Below, one piece after another: positions 20,121 through 30,668 of a stretch of 64,000 bases of DNA; the stretch's first letter is position 1; each line of letters starts with the position of its first letter. Under the pieces are notes generated by a model, which was not told the DNA's origin, ran no database searches, and saw only the letters and a program-made list of their open reading frames with translations. A program made the translations under genes and the position numbers. Origin of the DNA: Marinomonas rhodophyticola (GTDB lineage: Bacteria > Pseudomonadota > Gammaproteobacteria > Pseudomonadales > Marinomonadaceae); contig NZ_JAPEUL010000009.1 in NCBI RefSeq assembly GCF_026113935.1, forward strand, positions 330,501 through 394,500, written 5' to 3'.

Positions 20121-21186
20121 ATGAGTGAACAAGAAACTATTTCATCTATACCAAAGCAAGTGGAAAAGCGTACTTCGCGCCGTATTTTTTTAATCGCATT
20201 GCCTGTGATCGTCGTATTGGCATCTGTTTTTGTCTATATGAAAGGCGGCCGTTATGTTGAAACTGACAATGCCTATATCCAGTCTGATATGACGACAATT
20301 AATGCCGAAGTGTCTGGCGCGATTCAGTCTATTGCGGTGAGAGAAAACGAAAAAGTAGCAAAAGGTCAGTTGTTATTTAGCATTGATGCAACCCCATTTA
20401 AGGTGGCGGAAGCGAAAGCACAAGCACAATTACAGCAAGTTAGATTGAATATTTTAGAACAGAAAGCCGCTTATGAAGAGAAAAAAGCGGAGATCACACT
20501 CGCAGAGAATCAGTTTGCCTTTAATCAGCGTGAAGAAAAACGCCAAGCGAATTTGTTAAAGCAGAAATTCATTTCCGACACGCAATTTGACCAAGCCAAA
20601 CAAGCGGCTGAAGTAAGTGAACTGAATGTTGTGGCATTAAAGAAGGATTTATTTCGTCTGAAAGAGGCCTTGGGCGGTGATCCAAGTGCCGCATTGGAAG
20701 AGCATCCTAGTTATCAAGCCGCGCAGGCGGCGCTTGATCAAGCTCGTATTGATCTTGGCCATGTTGACGTGAAAGCACCTGCGTCGGGTGTGGTGGCAAA
20801 AGTTCCTAATAGTGGCGAATACATCAGTGCCGGCGCAACGGCTATGGTATTGGTATCAGACGAAAAACAATGGATCGAAGCCAATTTCACGGAAAAAGAT
20901 TTGACCTATGTGCAACCAGGTCAAGAGGTTGAGATCGACGTTGACGCTTACCCTGGCGTCACCTTACATGGCAAAGTAGAAAGCATCAGTCCTGCTACGG
21001 GGCTCTGAGTTTTCTGTGATTCCCGCTGAAAACGCCACCGGTAATTGGGTAAAAATCGCGCAACGTCTTTCTGTCAAAATTCTTGTCGATACGGACCAAA
21101 ATACACCGATTTTGCGTACTGGTTTTAGTTCAAATGTAACGATAGATACAGAGCATCAGCGCCGTTTATTTGGTCTAGCGTTGTGA
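20121..21186 (+). CDS. emrA: EmrA-type membrane fusion protein (one-base frameshift at 20999-21005)
   Basis: About 354 residues: one N-terminal transmembrane helix (about 22-40), a lipoyl/biotinyl-like half (YVETDNAYIQSDMTTINAEVSG), a long helical hairpin (about 95-195) and a beta-barrel HlyD domain. It is the periplasmic adaptor of an EmrAB-TolC-type multidrug efflux pump. GGGGCTC at 20999-21005 has one G too many. With GGGCTC the protein continues through TGSEFSVIPAENATGNWVK to a stop at 21186, 10 bp before emrB. Confidence 0.9.
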
Positions 21187-21196
21187 GGCGATAGTT

Positions 21197-22729
21197 ATGG
21201 CTACAACACAAGGCTTGCAAATGAAAGAAACCAACGTTGCGATGACTCGCATCATGATTACCATATCTGTGATGCTGGCGACCATCATGCAAGCGTTAGA
21301 CACCACGATTGCCAACGTCGCCTTACCACATATGAAAGGGGCGATGGGAACGACGCAAGATCAGATTTCTTGGGTGTTAACGTCTTACATTGTTGCGGCG
21401 GCGATTTGTATGCCTCTCACTGGTGTATTAGCCGCAAAAATTGGCCGTAAGCGTTTGTTTATGTGGTCAATTGTGGGTTTTACCGTCTCGTCTATTTTAT
21501 GTGGTGCGGCACAATCATTAGATCAGATTGTGCTGTTTCGTTTACTTCAAGGTGTCTTCGGTGCGAGTTTGGTGCCCTTGTCCCAGTCTGTATTACTGGA
21601 CACTTATCCGAAAGAAAAGCATGGCTCTGCGATGGCTATGTGGGGTGTTGGCGTCATGGTAGGGCCAATTTTAGGGCCTTATCTTGGTGGCTTGCTGACG
21701 GAATATTACAGCTGGCGTTGGGTATTTTATATCAATGTGCCTTTTGGCATCCTTGCTTGGTTTGGTTTGGCGGCTTTTTTAGACGAATCTAAGCTGGATA
21801 AAAAGCGCAGCTTTGATTTGTACGGTTTCGTTTTACTCGGTGTTGCTATCGGTAGTTTACAAATGATGCTTGACCGAGGTGAGTCACAGAACTGGTTTGC
21901 AAGCCTAGAGGTGACGATTGAAGGTCTACTGACCATTGTGTGCGGTACTATGTTTTTGGCGCATATTTTTACCCACAGCCATCCGTTTATCGATCCAAAA
22001 ATGTTTCGCGATAGAAACTTCAGTGTCGGCATGGTGTTCATTTTCATTGTCGGTATTATTCTGCTGTCCTCAATGGCGCTGTTACCGCCTTTTATGAGTT
22101 CGTTAATGGGTTATCCAGTGGTTGATATTGGCGCCATTTTGGCACCGAGGGGGTTTGGTACCATGGCGGCGATGATCATCGTTGGTCGCCTTGCAAATAA
22201 GATTGACGCTCGTTTCTTCATTACATTGGGTTTGGTGTTGATTACTTATTCTATGTGGGAAATGACGTTGTTTACCACCGAGGTGACAGCGTGGGACATT
22301 ATCCGTACGGGTTTAGTTCAAGGCACTGGCCTAGGGTTTATCTTTGTGCCGTTATCCACCATTAGTTTTGCCACCTTAGATCCTAAGTACCGTAATGAAG
22401 GCACGTCTATGTTTAGCTTATTAAGAAATATTGGCAGCAGTATCGGCATTTCAGTCGTGACAACGTATTTGGCGCAACGAACGCAGATCAATCACGCTGC
22501 CTTTGCGGATTACATTAATCCTTTTAATCTTGGCCTACAGATAGCACAAGAGCAGGGTGCGTATAATACAACAACGGCAGCGGGGCTTGCGGCGCTAAAC
22601 CAAGTTGTCACGGGTCAAGCGGCTACCTTGGCGTATTTACAAGATTTTCGTCTGATGATGTGGGTGACTGTCGCAGCACTGCCATTAGTATTTTTATTGA
22701 AGGGGAAGTCGAAGCAAGCCACGGCATAG
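21197..22729 (+). CDS. emrB: EmrB-type MFS multidrug exporter (DHA2 family)
   Basis: 510 residues with 14 predicted transmembrane helices. DHA2 motifs include LDTTIANVALPHM, the motif A region GRKRLFMWSI, and motif C GVMVGPILGPYLGG. It uses the proton gradient to drive drugs or toxic phenolics out through EmrA and an outer-membrane channel encoded elsewhere. GAGG precedes the ATG. A terminator follows. Confidence 0.93.
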   Translation: MATTQGLQMKETNVAMTRIMITISVMLATIMQALDTTIANVALPHMKGAMGTTQDQISWVLTSYIVAAAICMPLTGVLAAKIGRKRLFMWSIVGFTVSSILCGAAQSLDQIVLFRLLQGVFGASLVPLSQSVLLDTYPKEKHGSAMAMWGVGVMVGPILGPYLGGLLTEYYSWRWVFYINVPFGILAWFGLAAFLDESKLDKKRSFDLYGFVLLGVAIGSLQMMLDRGESQNWFASLEVTIEGLLTIVCGTMFLAHIFTHSHPFIDPKMFRDRNFSVGMVFIFIVGIILLSSMALLPPFMSSLMGYPVVDIGAILAPRGFGTMAAMIIVGRLANKIDARFFITLGLVLITYSMWEMTLFTTEVTAWDIIRTGLVQGTGLGFIFVPLSTISFATLDPKYRNEGTSMFSLLRNIGSSIGISVVTTYLAQRTQINHAAFADYINPFNLGLQIAQEQGAYNTTTAAGLAALNQVVTGQAATLAYLQDFRLMMWVTVAALPLVFLLKGKSKQATA

Positions 22730-22768
22730 TAAAAGGGGCGTCGTTCTCGTTACTTCAAATAAATGCCT

Positions 22769-22798
22769 AAAAGCTCTGATTTTTCAGGGCTTTTTTGT
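22769..22798 (+). terminator. Rho-independent terminator of the emr operon
   Basis: AAAAGCTCTGA-tttt-TCAGGGCTTTTTT, a stem with one G-T pair and a T run, 40 bp after emrB. Confidence 0.85.
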
Positions 22799-22926
22799 TT
22801 CACTGGGCCTTTTTCCCTTTCTTCCGTCATCGATCAATGCAGACAGAAGCTAGTACTGTCCAAAGCCACACGTTATCATGCAGGCTATCTAGGAATTTCA
22901 ATTGCATATTTTGCTTGGGGGCTGCT

Positions 22927-23536
22927 ATGAGCGCAGTAAATCGACACTTTATTTTGGGCTATGGCAGCCTAATGAACGGCGAAAGTCGTGCTAAAACGGG
23001 TGAAACAGGTAGGGTTTGGCCTGTTAAATTGCATGGTTTCGAACGCCATTGGTCTGTGATGTCGGTTGAGTACGGTATGAGGCTCCGTTGCGGTGGTCAT
23101 TGCCCCTGAGAAAGCCTGTAATGGGGTGTTGGTGGAAGTGCCTCACGATCAATTTCCCTTGTTTGATGAGCGTGAGCGGGGTTATCGACGATCCATGATT
23201 AAGTCGGAGCAACTCACACCTTATCAGCAGGATGCTCTGCCTGAAGGCACGTATTGGGTTTATCATACAGACGAAGTCACACAGCCCGATCAGGATTGCC
23301 CTATTGCACTCAGTTACTTGGATGTGATCTTGTCTGGATGTTTAGAGCACGGAGATGAGTTCGCACAAGATTTTTTAACCTTAACCAAAGGATGGTCGTC
23401 GCCTTTGTTGAATGACCGAAAAGCACCGCGTTACCCAAGGGTGCAACCAGAACTGTCTACTGAGCGTTTAAACACTTTATTGGCGCCTGTAACCACCCTT
23501 TCTATTAAAGAGCTATCTGTTACTTATGAATCTTAA
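22927..23536 (+). CDS. Gamma-glutamylcyclotransferase-fold protein (one-base frameshift at 23079-23085)
   Basis: About 202 residues after correction. The N-terminal ILGYGSLMNGESR is the substrate-binding loop of the GGCT/AIG2 superfamily. GAGGCTC at 23079-23085 has one G too many; GAGCTC gives EYGMSSVAVVIAPEKACNGVL, and the family pattern continues with the YRRS motif. Possible activity: cleavage of gamma-glutamyl peptides to 5-oxoproline; the exact substrate is unknown. GGGGGC precedes ATG 22927. Its 3' end overlaps rsmC by 11 bp, which suggests cotranscription. Confidence 0.78.
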
Positions 23537-24587
23537 TTTAACGAGCCAACTATTGGTGCGTAACAATACGGAATTGTCGGGTAAAATTTTATTCGCAAAC
23601 CCAGAAGACACTTATCCGCTGGAGGTAAGCCGACAAGCGGATGTGTATGCTTGGTGTCAATCTAAAACATCATATGACGCTTTAATCCGCGTTGGCTTTG
23701 CGGATGAAAAACTGTTTTTATCCGAGCAATGGGCGCCAGAGAATGGTCGTGAGTTTGATTTGGTGGTTATTTATCAACCCAAAGCCAAAGAGCTACTGGA
23801 TTACTTATTAGCGTCGGTTCTGCCTCTTTTAAAAGATGGCGGCCAAATCTGGCTGGTGGGCGACAATAAGAGCGGCGTTAAATCCTCTATGAAGCGACTG
23901 GAAGCAGGATTGGATGAAGTTGGTAAGAAGGATGGCGCTAAGCATTGTTTGTTGTATGCAGGTTACAAGCGTCGTCCAGCCAAGCCATTTGTATTTGAAG
24001 ATTGGATCGTGACCTGGAAACAAGAAGTCGCAGGGCAAACATTGACTTTGTGCAGTCTCCCTGGTGTGTTTGGTCATGGGAAACTCGATAAAGGCACGGA
24101 GATTTTATTAAATCAACTGAATCAGCATCGCTTTATGAGTGATATTGGCAGCGCTCGCATACTCGACTTTGGTTGTGGCGACGGCATTATTGCCTTGTGG
24201 CTACACAATAAAACAGGCGCAAAAATTACCGCCTTGGATGACAGCGTGTTAGCGCTGAAAGCAACAGAGTTAACTTTTGCGGCTAATCAGGTCGGTGATG
24301 CGGTGACTTTGGTCGCTTCTAATGGTTTAGATCAGGTAAAAGGTCGCTTTAACTACGTTGTCACCAATCCGCCTTTCCACAGCGGCGTGAATACTGATTA
24401 CAGCATTGCTGAAAACTTTTTCATGACGGTGAAACAACACCTGACGTTGAATGGTGAGCTGTTTGTGGTCGCCAACGACTTCTTACGTTATCCACCAATT
24501 TTAGACGCGGCACTGGGGTCTCATAGTCGTTTGTATCGAGACAAAGGCTTCGCCATTTATCATGGTCGCCAGCCGAAGAAAAAATAA
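23526..24587 (+). CDS. rsmC: 16S rRNA m2G1207 methyltransferase
   Basis: 353 residues (E. coli RsmC has 343). Two tandem Rossmann methyltransferase domains are present: a degenerate N-terminal one and a catalytic C-terminal one with the SAM loop ILDFGCGDGIIA and the amino-methyltransferase motif NPPFHSG. It uses SAM to methylate N2 of G1207 in the small subunit. The first ATG overlaps the upstream gene. Confidence 0.93.
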   Translation: MNLNLTSQLLVRNNTELSGKILFANPEDTYPLEVSRQADVYAWCQSKTSYDALIRVGFADEKLFLSEQWAPENGREFDLVVIYQPKAKELLDYLLASVLPLLKDGGQIWLVGDNKSGVKSSMKRLEAGLDEVGKKDGAKHCLLYAGYKRRPAKPFVFEDWIVTWKQEVAGQTLTLCSLPGVFGHGKLDKGTEILLNQLNQHRFMSDIGSARILDFGCGDGIIALWLHNKTGAKITALDDSVLALKATELTFAANQVGDAVTLVASNGLDQVKGRFNYVVTNPPFHSGVNTDYSIAENFFMTVKQHLTLNGELFVVANDFLRYPPILDAALGSHSRLYRDKGFAIYHGRQPKKK

Positions 24588-24643
24588 CGATATTAAATAG
24601 AGGCCTTGGCACGCACAGCCGTCGAGCAAAGGTCTCTAATCAA

Positions 24644-24670
24644 TTGCTCTTGTTGCTCTTGTTGCTCTTG
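24644..24670. repeat. Three perfect 9-bp tandem repeats
   Basis: TTGCTCTTG three times head to tail in the spacer between convergent rsmC and the AraC gene. It is not within a coding frame I can support and is a candidate for slippage variation. Confidence 0.75.
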
Positions 24671-24692
24671 TGAATTTCTGTCTCGTTTTAGA

Positions 24693-25717
24693 CTAAGACA
24701 GCTGCCAGCGTTTGAACGAACGTCTAAAATTACTCACATCGTAAAAGTTTAAATATTCTGCCACTTGTGCTTCGTTGTATCCCAATTCATTGATTAAATT
24801 AATTGATACCCGTTTTCTTGTTTGGTCACAGAGTTTTTGATAACTGGTGTTATGGGCTTTAAGCTTACGTTTCAAGGTGGCTGGGCTGAGGTTAAGTGCG
24901 TCGGACATTTGCTCCAAACTTGGTAAAGATCGAATCTGTGTATTCAATTGATTGCTTACCAAACTTAGTAAACTTTGTTGAGCCTCTAGCTTTGATACGC
25001 TCAGTCGAGACTCTTCTAAAGCAAGCTGAAAAAGTGTAGGTGAAGCTCTTTTCCAAGGAAGATCTAAATAGCTTTCTGGAATAGAAATTGTGGTGAACGT
25101 CTGAGAAAAATATCGACTTTGACCAAGAAATACATCGTACTCAGACTGATTATCCGGCGCAGGATAATCAAAGTAGAAAGACCAAGGTAAGGATTGTTGT
25201 GATAACCAGGACGTCAATGAGGTAATGGCAGTGACCGTCATGTTCTTTAAGAAAAGAGCGAGTTTTGTGTGTTTTTTACTTAACAAGGTCGTTGTAGACA
25301 CCCCAAACACATCAATAAAATCGATATTAAGTTGCTCTTTGTAGGTTCTTAATTTGGGGGCTAACAGTGGAAAAAGTAAAATGGCAAATTCATCCATGAA
25401 AGCCAACGCATGACGTAAGCTTGGGGCATTCTGTAATCCACTGGACAGACTGCCGAAATGTCCTGGTAGCATGCGTTGGCCGAATAAAAAAGCCAAATCA
25501 TAGCTATTGGGTAATTGGCTGGCGTTATCGCAAAGTTGGGCAAACTGTTCTGGGCTAAAGTGTTTCGAGCCAGATGCAACATCCTCGTAAAAGAGCCGGT
25601 TTTACGTAAAAAGAAATCAGGCTTTATGTCTCGCGCAATCAGCAGATCCATCAAGATGACAGATTGCTGATGAGCCAAGAGATAGCGATCTTGTTTTTCT
25701 AACCAGAATCGAGTCAT
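24693..25717 (-). CDS. AraC-family regulator with arabinose-binding-like N-domain (one-base frameshift near 25596)
   Basis: About 341 residues: an OruR/ArgR-type N-terminal domain followed by a C-terminal AraC helix-turn-helix (MSDALNLSPATLKRKLKAHNTSYQKL ... DVSNFRRSFKRW). At 25593-25599 the plus strand reads GAGCCGG. One further C restores the protein through GLFYEDVASGSKHFSPEQFAQLCDNASQ to the downstream frame. The start lies 3 bp after the stop of the GGDEF-like gene, so the two form an operon. Its target is unknown. Confidence 0.82.
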
Positions 25718-25720
25718 GGC

Positions 25721-26674
25721 TTAGGTATTTGATTGCACAAGCTTGTGTTGGTTTGAGAGCGCTAAGATTGCTTGTTTAAGTAAACTATCTGGCGCTTTCA
25801 TTGAATTGTCTGCCATCACCAAAACCATCGTGGCCTGTGCCGAAACGCCATGCTCTGAATCCTTAATTGAAAAATAAAATTGGTCGATGAGAGCTTTAAG
25901 TCGGTCTGCTTTTTGTTGAGCGAGAGTTTGATTGACGTTTTTCATCACAATGGCAAATCTATCTCCGGCCAAATGACAAAGCATATCTTCTTCACGCAAT
26001 GCCAATAGCATAAGTTCACTTATGACTACCAAAAAGCGATCTGCTTCTCGTCCACCATAACGGTAACTAATCTCAGAAAATGGCGTGATGTCAACTAACA
26101 CGAGTGCATGCTGTTGCCAGTTGGCTTTTCCTTTGGCAAAGGCGTATTCCAGCTGAGTGTTTAAATGTTCAAACTTAGGTAAGCTGGTGGTGTGATCTAA
26201 GGCGGTTGTATTGTGATAAATAGCCTGACGCTTCAGTAAATAACGATCTATTTGACCTTGTTCCTTGCGCCATAAGCAAAAAGCAACGGTCAGTGCGAGC
26301 AAGCCAACGGGCAAAGACTCGACCCAGCTGTCCCACGTATATGGAAGTGGTAAATGCACCCATTCATCAAGGAAGTCTTGAAAATTAGACGCGAAAATTC
26401 CAATAAATCCCGCTGCAAACCAGTTGGTTACTTGTCCAACGGGGCGCATTGATAGTACGAGAAGTAACCAAATCACCACACATAATGACGACGCCCCTTC
26501 ACCAATAATATCGACCCAAACCCAGGTAGCTGGAGGTTTTAGTTCACCTTGTGAAAAATTCAGCGTCAGCAACAACAGAAATACAAAGCCTAACAAGGTA
26601 AGCCAAATTTTGTGACGCATGATTTTTTGAACGTTATCAATACAGGCGTAACGCCACCGATGTAACCAATCCAT
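25721..26674 (-). CDS. Membrane protein with degenerate GGDEF domain
   Basis: 317 residues with about five N-terminal transmembrane helices (about 23-150) and a C-terminal GGDEF-fold domain (about 165-315). The DxxF metal motif survives as LVLVDITPFSEISYRYGG, but the signature reads AGDRF instead of GGDEF. Loss of the first Gly and of Glu makes diguanylate cyclase activity unlikely. It may bind GTP or act as a membrane sensor or partner. It is the first gene of a two-gene operon with the AraC regulator. Confidence 0.8.
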   Translation of the reverse strand: MDWLHRWRYACIDNVQKIMRHKIWLTLLGFVFLLLLTLNFSQGELKPPATWVWVDIIGEGASSLCVVIWLLLVLSMRPVGQVTNWFAAGFIGIFASNFQDFLDEWVHLPLPYTWDSWVESLPVGLLALTVAFCLWRKEQGQIDRYLLKRQAIYHNTTALDHTTSLPKFEHLNTQLEYAFAKGKANWQQHALVLVDITPFSEISYRYGGREADRFLVVISELMLLALREEDMLCHLAGDRFAIVMKNVNQTLAQQKADRLKALIDQFYFSIKDSEHGVSAQATMVLVMADNSMKAPDSLLKQAILALSNQHKLVQSNT

Positions 26675-27031
26675 TATGGAATCTGCCTTATTTAATTACT
26701 GTCGAATTAGTATGTGGTGTATCTGTTACAGAATGAGGTCATTGAGTGCATAAAGTCCGATTAGCTCATAGCAAATGACGTTTGTTCAGATAAATAGCGT
26801 TATAACGGTATTTTTCCACTAAGAAACCGCGGTTTAAGCCGCTTTGTCTTTCGTCATTAAAGCTCAAATATGGGTGGATCATCGTCAAATAAGCACATAA
26901 ATAGTCCCTTTAGCTTAAGCTGAAAAAAGCTGTCATAAAGTCGACATGAAGGCTTATTAAGGTGTCCTCAAATTGTTCTATCTATTGAGCTAGATTAATT
27001 AATTTATTTATCACATTGAGGAAACATTATT
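26675..27031. other. Intergenic control region before the phytase
   Basis: This 357-bp stretch separates two divergent genes and holds no coding frame I can support. It contains a GCGG-tttaag-CCGC hairpin near 26830 and a PhoB-box-like sequence at 26930-26947. Nothing else stands out. Confidence 0.5.
26930..26947 (+). promoter_or_regulatory. PhoB-box-like site upstream of the phytase
   Basis: CTGTCATAAAGTCGACAT. The first half is a perfect Pho-box half site (CTGTCAT) and, after a 4-bp spacer, the second half (TCGACAT) keeps four of seven positions. It ends 84 bp before the phytase ATG. The functional link, phosphate-starvation control of a phosphate-releasing enzyme, makes it plausible. Confidence 0.5.
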
Positions 27032-29078
27032 ATGTCTTTACGTTTGTCTTTGATTGCTCTAGCAATCACTAGTGCTATGGTTTCGCCAGCTTATGCGACG
27101 ACACCGAGTATTCCAACTGAGCTAAAAAGTGCGGCCAGTTTTGACGATATCGCTGACGCGGCTGTTTGGACGAGTCCCTGACAAGGCGCAAGACGATTTG
27201 TTGATTGCGACACTAGAAGATGATGGTTTGGTTGTCTTTGATTATCAAGGCAAAGTGATCATGCGCGATGACAGCAAGAACGTATTGGGTGCTGACGTTC
27301 GATATGGTCTAAAGGATGGCGATAAAAGTATAGATTTATTAGCGGTCGGATTACCGGATGACAAAGCCTTTGCTTTTTATCGCATCGATCGTTCAGCAAC
27401 GACCCCCTTAACTGAAGTGGGCCGGATTTCTGCCAATATCGCTGCAGAAGCGGTTTGTCTTTATCAAAATGTGACCACAGGTGAAACCACGGTAACAGGT
27501 GTTTCTGATGGCGGTGACATTGTTCAATACAAGCTGCAATACAAGGATGGTCAGGTTCAAAGTGTAGTGAAAGATGCCGCTGGCAAGCCCGTTATGGTAC
27601 GCCACACCAATGTAGGTGGTGAATTGAGTGCTTGTGTCGTCGACGATCAAACAGGCACCTTGTACGTGAGTGAGCAGAACATTGGTATTTGGGCTTACGG
27701 TGCAGACGCCGAGAATATTAAAGATCGTCGTTTGGTTGATGCCGTCGCGCCATTAGGTCATTTAGAAGAAATTGAAGGTCTGGATTTGGTCTATCAAGCC
27801 AATGGCGAGGGTTATCTTTTGGTTGCCGATGAAGGTCAAGGTTTCCTTGTGTATGGCCGCAAGAAAGGCAACTATTTGACTCGTTTCAATGTTGCTGGCG
27901 TCGAAGAAGCGAAAATTATAACAGCATCGACCAATGCCATCTGGGTTGGTAATACCGAAGCAGACCAGCCTGTTTATGAGAAAATTGCTCTGGAGCAATT
28001 AAGCCAAGGTATGCAAAACGAGAAAGTGGTCTTCAATCATTTACGCGATTACCGCGATTTAACGGTTCAAGGCGTAAAATTGGTCGCGGCCAGCGGTGAA
28101 ACAGATGAAGTCAGCAAAAGTGGCGACGCAGCAGATGATCCAGCATTTTGGTTGAACCCTGATGACGCCTCAAAAAGCCTGATCATAGCGACCAACAAAA
28201 AAGGTGGTTTGATGGCATATGATCTTAATGGTAAAGAGCTGCAGTTCTTAAAAGGCGGTAAGCCTAACAATGTTGACCTTCGTACCGTGCAAGATTGGGA
28301 TGGTAAAAGCTTTGCCTTGGCGGCGGCGTCAAACCGTGAGTTAAACACCATTGCGCTTTATAAAATTGGTGGCAAAAAGCCAATCGAACCATTAAATGCC
28401 ATTGGCAGTCATGTTCATCCAGAGCAAGCCGAGTTGCTTTCTAATGTCGATGAAGTTTACGGGTTGTGCATGTATCAAGCCAAAGACGGCACACCGTATG
28501 TTTTCGTTAATGGTAAAAACGGTGTGATTGAACAATGGCGTATTACACCGACACAAAAAGGCATGAAGGGCGACATGGTTCGTACGCTAAAAGTAGAGAC
28601 CCAGCCTGAAGGTTGTGTTGCCGATGATGCGACAGGCACGCTTTACGTTGGGGAAGAAGATAAAGCGATTTGGGCCTTCCAAGCCGATGAAAAAGCGACT
28701 ATGGAGCCAAGTTTATTTGCTGCAGTGGATGGCAAGCGATTAGTTGACGACATTGAAGGCATTACCTTGTATCAAAACGACGAAGTGAATTACTTGATTG
28801 CATCGAGCCAAGGTAATAACACTTACGCTATTTTTGATCTTGCCAATAAAAATCAGTACCTAGGCAGCTTTGCCATTATTGGTAACGATGAAAAAGGGGT
28901 TGATGGCAGCAGTGATACCGATGGCATTCATGCCGTATCTGCGAACTTGGGCGCCACATATCCGCAAGGAATTTTTATTGCCCAAGATTGGAACAATCTT
29001 GATGCGCAATACAGAGCCGAAAACCAGAACTTCAAAATTGTTAATTGGGAAGACATTGCAAAAGTATTTAAGAAATAG
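27032..29078 (+). CDS. Two-domain beta-propeller phytase (one-base frameshift at 27172-27178)
   Basis: About 681 residues. A Sec signal peptide (about 1-25, AYA cleavage) is followed by an N-terminal propeller-like domain (about 30-330) and a second, complete phytase domain (about 340-675) with DDPAFWLNP, NNVDLR and TLYVGEED. Beta-propeller phytases are Ca2+-dependent and release phosphate from Ca-phytate. The tandem arrangement resembles dual-domain phytases in which the first domain assists the second. GAGTCCC at 27172 should be GAGTCC, which joins AAVWTSP directly to DKAQDDLL. GAGGAAA precedes the ATG. Confidence 0.88.
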
Positions 29079-29105
29079 ATTTGTTTCATAAAACAAAAAA
29101 ACAAC

Positions 29106-29140
29106 AATCCGCTAATACTTTTCGTATTAGCGGATTTTTA
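29106..29140 (+). terminator. Rho-independent terminator of the phytase gene
   Basis: AATCCGCTAATAC-ttttc-GTATTAGCGGATT then TTTA, a 13-bp perfect stem. Confidence 0.92.
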
Positions 29141-29337
29141 ATGTTTCGAGTTTGTCGGTTTATACCTTGGAACTGTCCTGTTGAAATCGCATGAATCACT
29201 CCAGCTTTAGGAATGAGCATTAAAATCAGTAGTCCCAGAAAAACTCACAACCTATTTAATCTAATGTTTTTTATAAGATAGTTAATGTCTAAATCTTACG
29301 ATAAATACGCTTTTAGACCTAAAAAGTTGCAGAATGG

Positions 29338-30628
29338 GTGAGTTTTATGAAGCCTCGTCAGACAAAGATCATGCCGCAAAAGGATTTATTCCAACCTCAG
29401 CTCGTAGACATCATTAACCCCAATCATCCTTTAGTTCGACTAGCTAGGATCATTGATTGGAACCAGTTGGATAACGAATTGGGGGCACACTTCTCGACGG
29501 TGGGTGTAGCCGCGTTACCCACTCGCCTTATGGCGGGATTGCTCTATTTGCAACACTGGCATAATTTGTCTGACGAAATGGTATTAGAGCAATGGTTTGA
29601 ATCGCCTTACTACCAATACTTTTGTGGCGAAACCTTTTTCCAGCACGACTTCCCGTGCCATCCAACCAGTCTTGTTAAATGGCGAAAACGGTTAGGAGAA
29701 GAAGGCTGTGAATGGTTGCTAACCCAGACGATACAAGCAGGGCTGAAACTAAAAGTCATCAAACCAGCGAGCCTAAAATGAGTCGTAGTAGACACCACGG
29801 TAAAAGAAAAAAACATCCCGTTAAGACAAACCTATAACAAAGCTTGTCATGAGTTAATGCCTAAAATTGGACGTTATGGTCACGCCAAACAATACAAACG
29901 GATGAAAAAAGCGATTAAGCAAGTCAAAGGCTTCTTAGGGCGAGTATTGCGTGACATAGATCGGCAAGTAAAACGACAAGGATTAACGCTCACTTAAAAA
30001 CAGGAAGACACACTCAACCAAGCTTGTCGATTACTAAAACAAACTTGTCAGAGCAAAAACAAACTCTACAGCTTATATGAACCCAATGTGGACTGTATAT
30101 CCAAAGGCAGAGCCTCATAAACGCTACGAATTTGGCGTAAAAGCGAGCATAGCTGTGACAGCAAAAGAATCTTTCATCGTGGGTGAAAGAAGCTATTCAG
30201 GTAATCCTTATGATGGTCATACGTTAAAAGATCAACTCCAACAAGTAGAAACCTTGACGGGGCGAAAACCGGAAACCTGTTTTGTTAATAGAGGGTATAA
30301 AGGGTCAGGCGTGGAAGACATTAACGTCTTGGTTGCTGGTCAAAACGCGGTGTACCCAAGAAAGAAAAACTGGATGGAAGACGAAATAGAATAGAACCCA
30401 TCATAGGGCATCTCAAATCGGATGGAAAACTCAGACGATGCTTCTTAAAAGGTGTACTAGGCGATGGATGCGATCAACGTGATCTTAAGTGCCTGTGGCC
30501 AGAACCTGCGTAAGCTACTGAAGTGGCTTTGTTGTACCCCATATTTTGGAGCATTTTTAAGACGATTATGGCTGAAAATAATCTTTCCTCTGGAAAGACC
30601 TAAAAATAGCATGGCGCTTCTTGCATGA
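29338..30628 (+). mobile_element. Decayed IS5-family transposase
   Basis: The first 147 codons encode a DUF772-type N-terminal transposase domain (LFQPQLVDIINPNHPLVRLA ... LPTRLMAGLLYLQHW). An in-frame TGA follows, then VVVDTTVKEKNI. After a short deletion come a TAA, a one-base insertion at 30110-30116 (GAGCCTC) and another frameshift near 30385. The DDE tail then runs as EPIIGHLKSDGKLRRCFLKG and finally LSACGQNLRKLLKWL. With several stops and indels this copy cannot make transposase. I could not identify terminal inverted repeats or a target duplication, so the element ends are uncertain. Confidence 0.85.
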
Positions 30629-30668
30629 AACGCCATTATTCAGGAACGACTAATCAGAAAATAGTGTT

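Noticed and set aside
24644-24670. Tandem repeats considered as a CRISPR array
   Set aside because: The units are 9 bp and contiguous with no spacers.
29160-30665. Terminal inverted repeats of the IS5-family element
   Set aside because: Only a weak TAGTC/TTAGTC resemblance was seen between the two flanks, too little to define the element ends.
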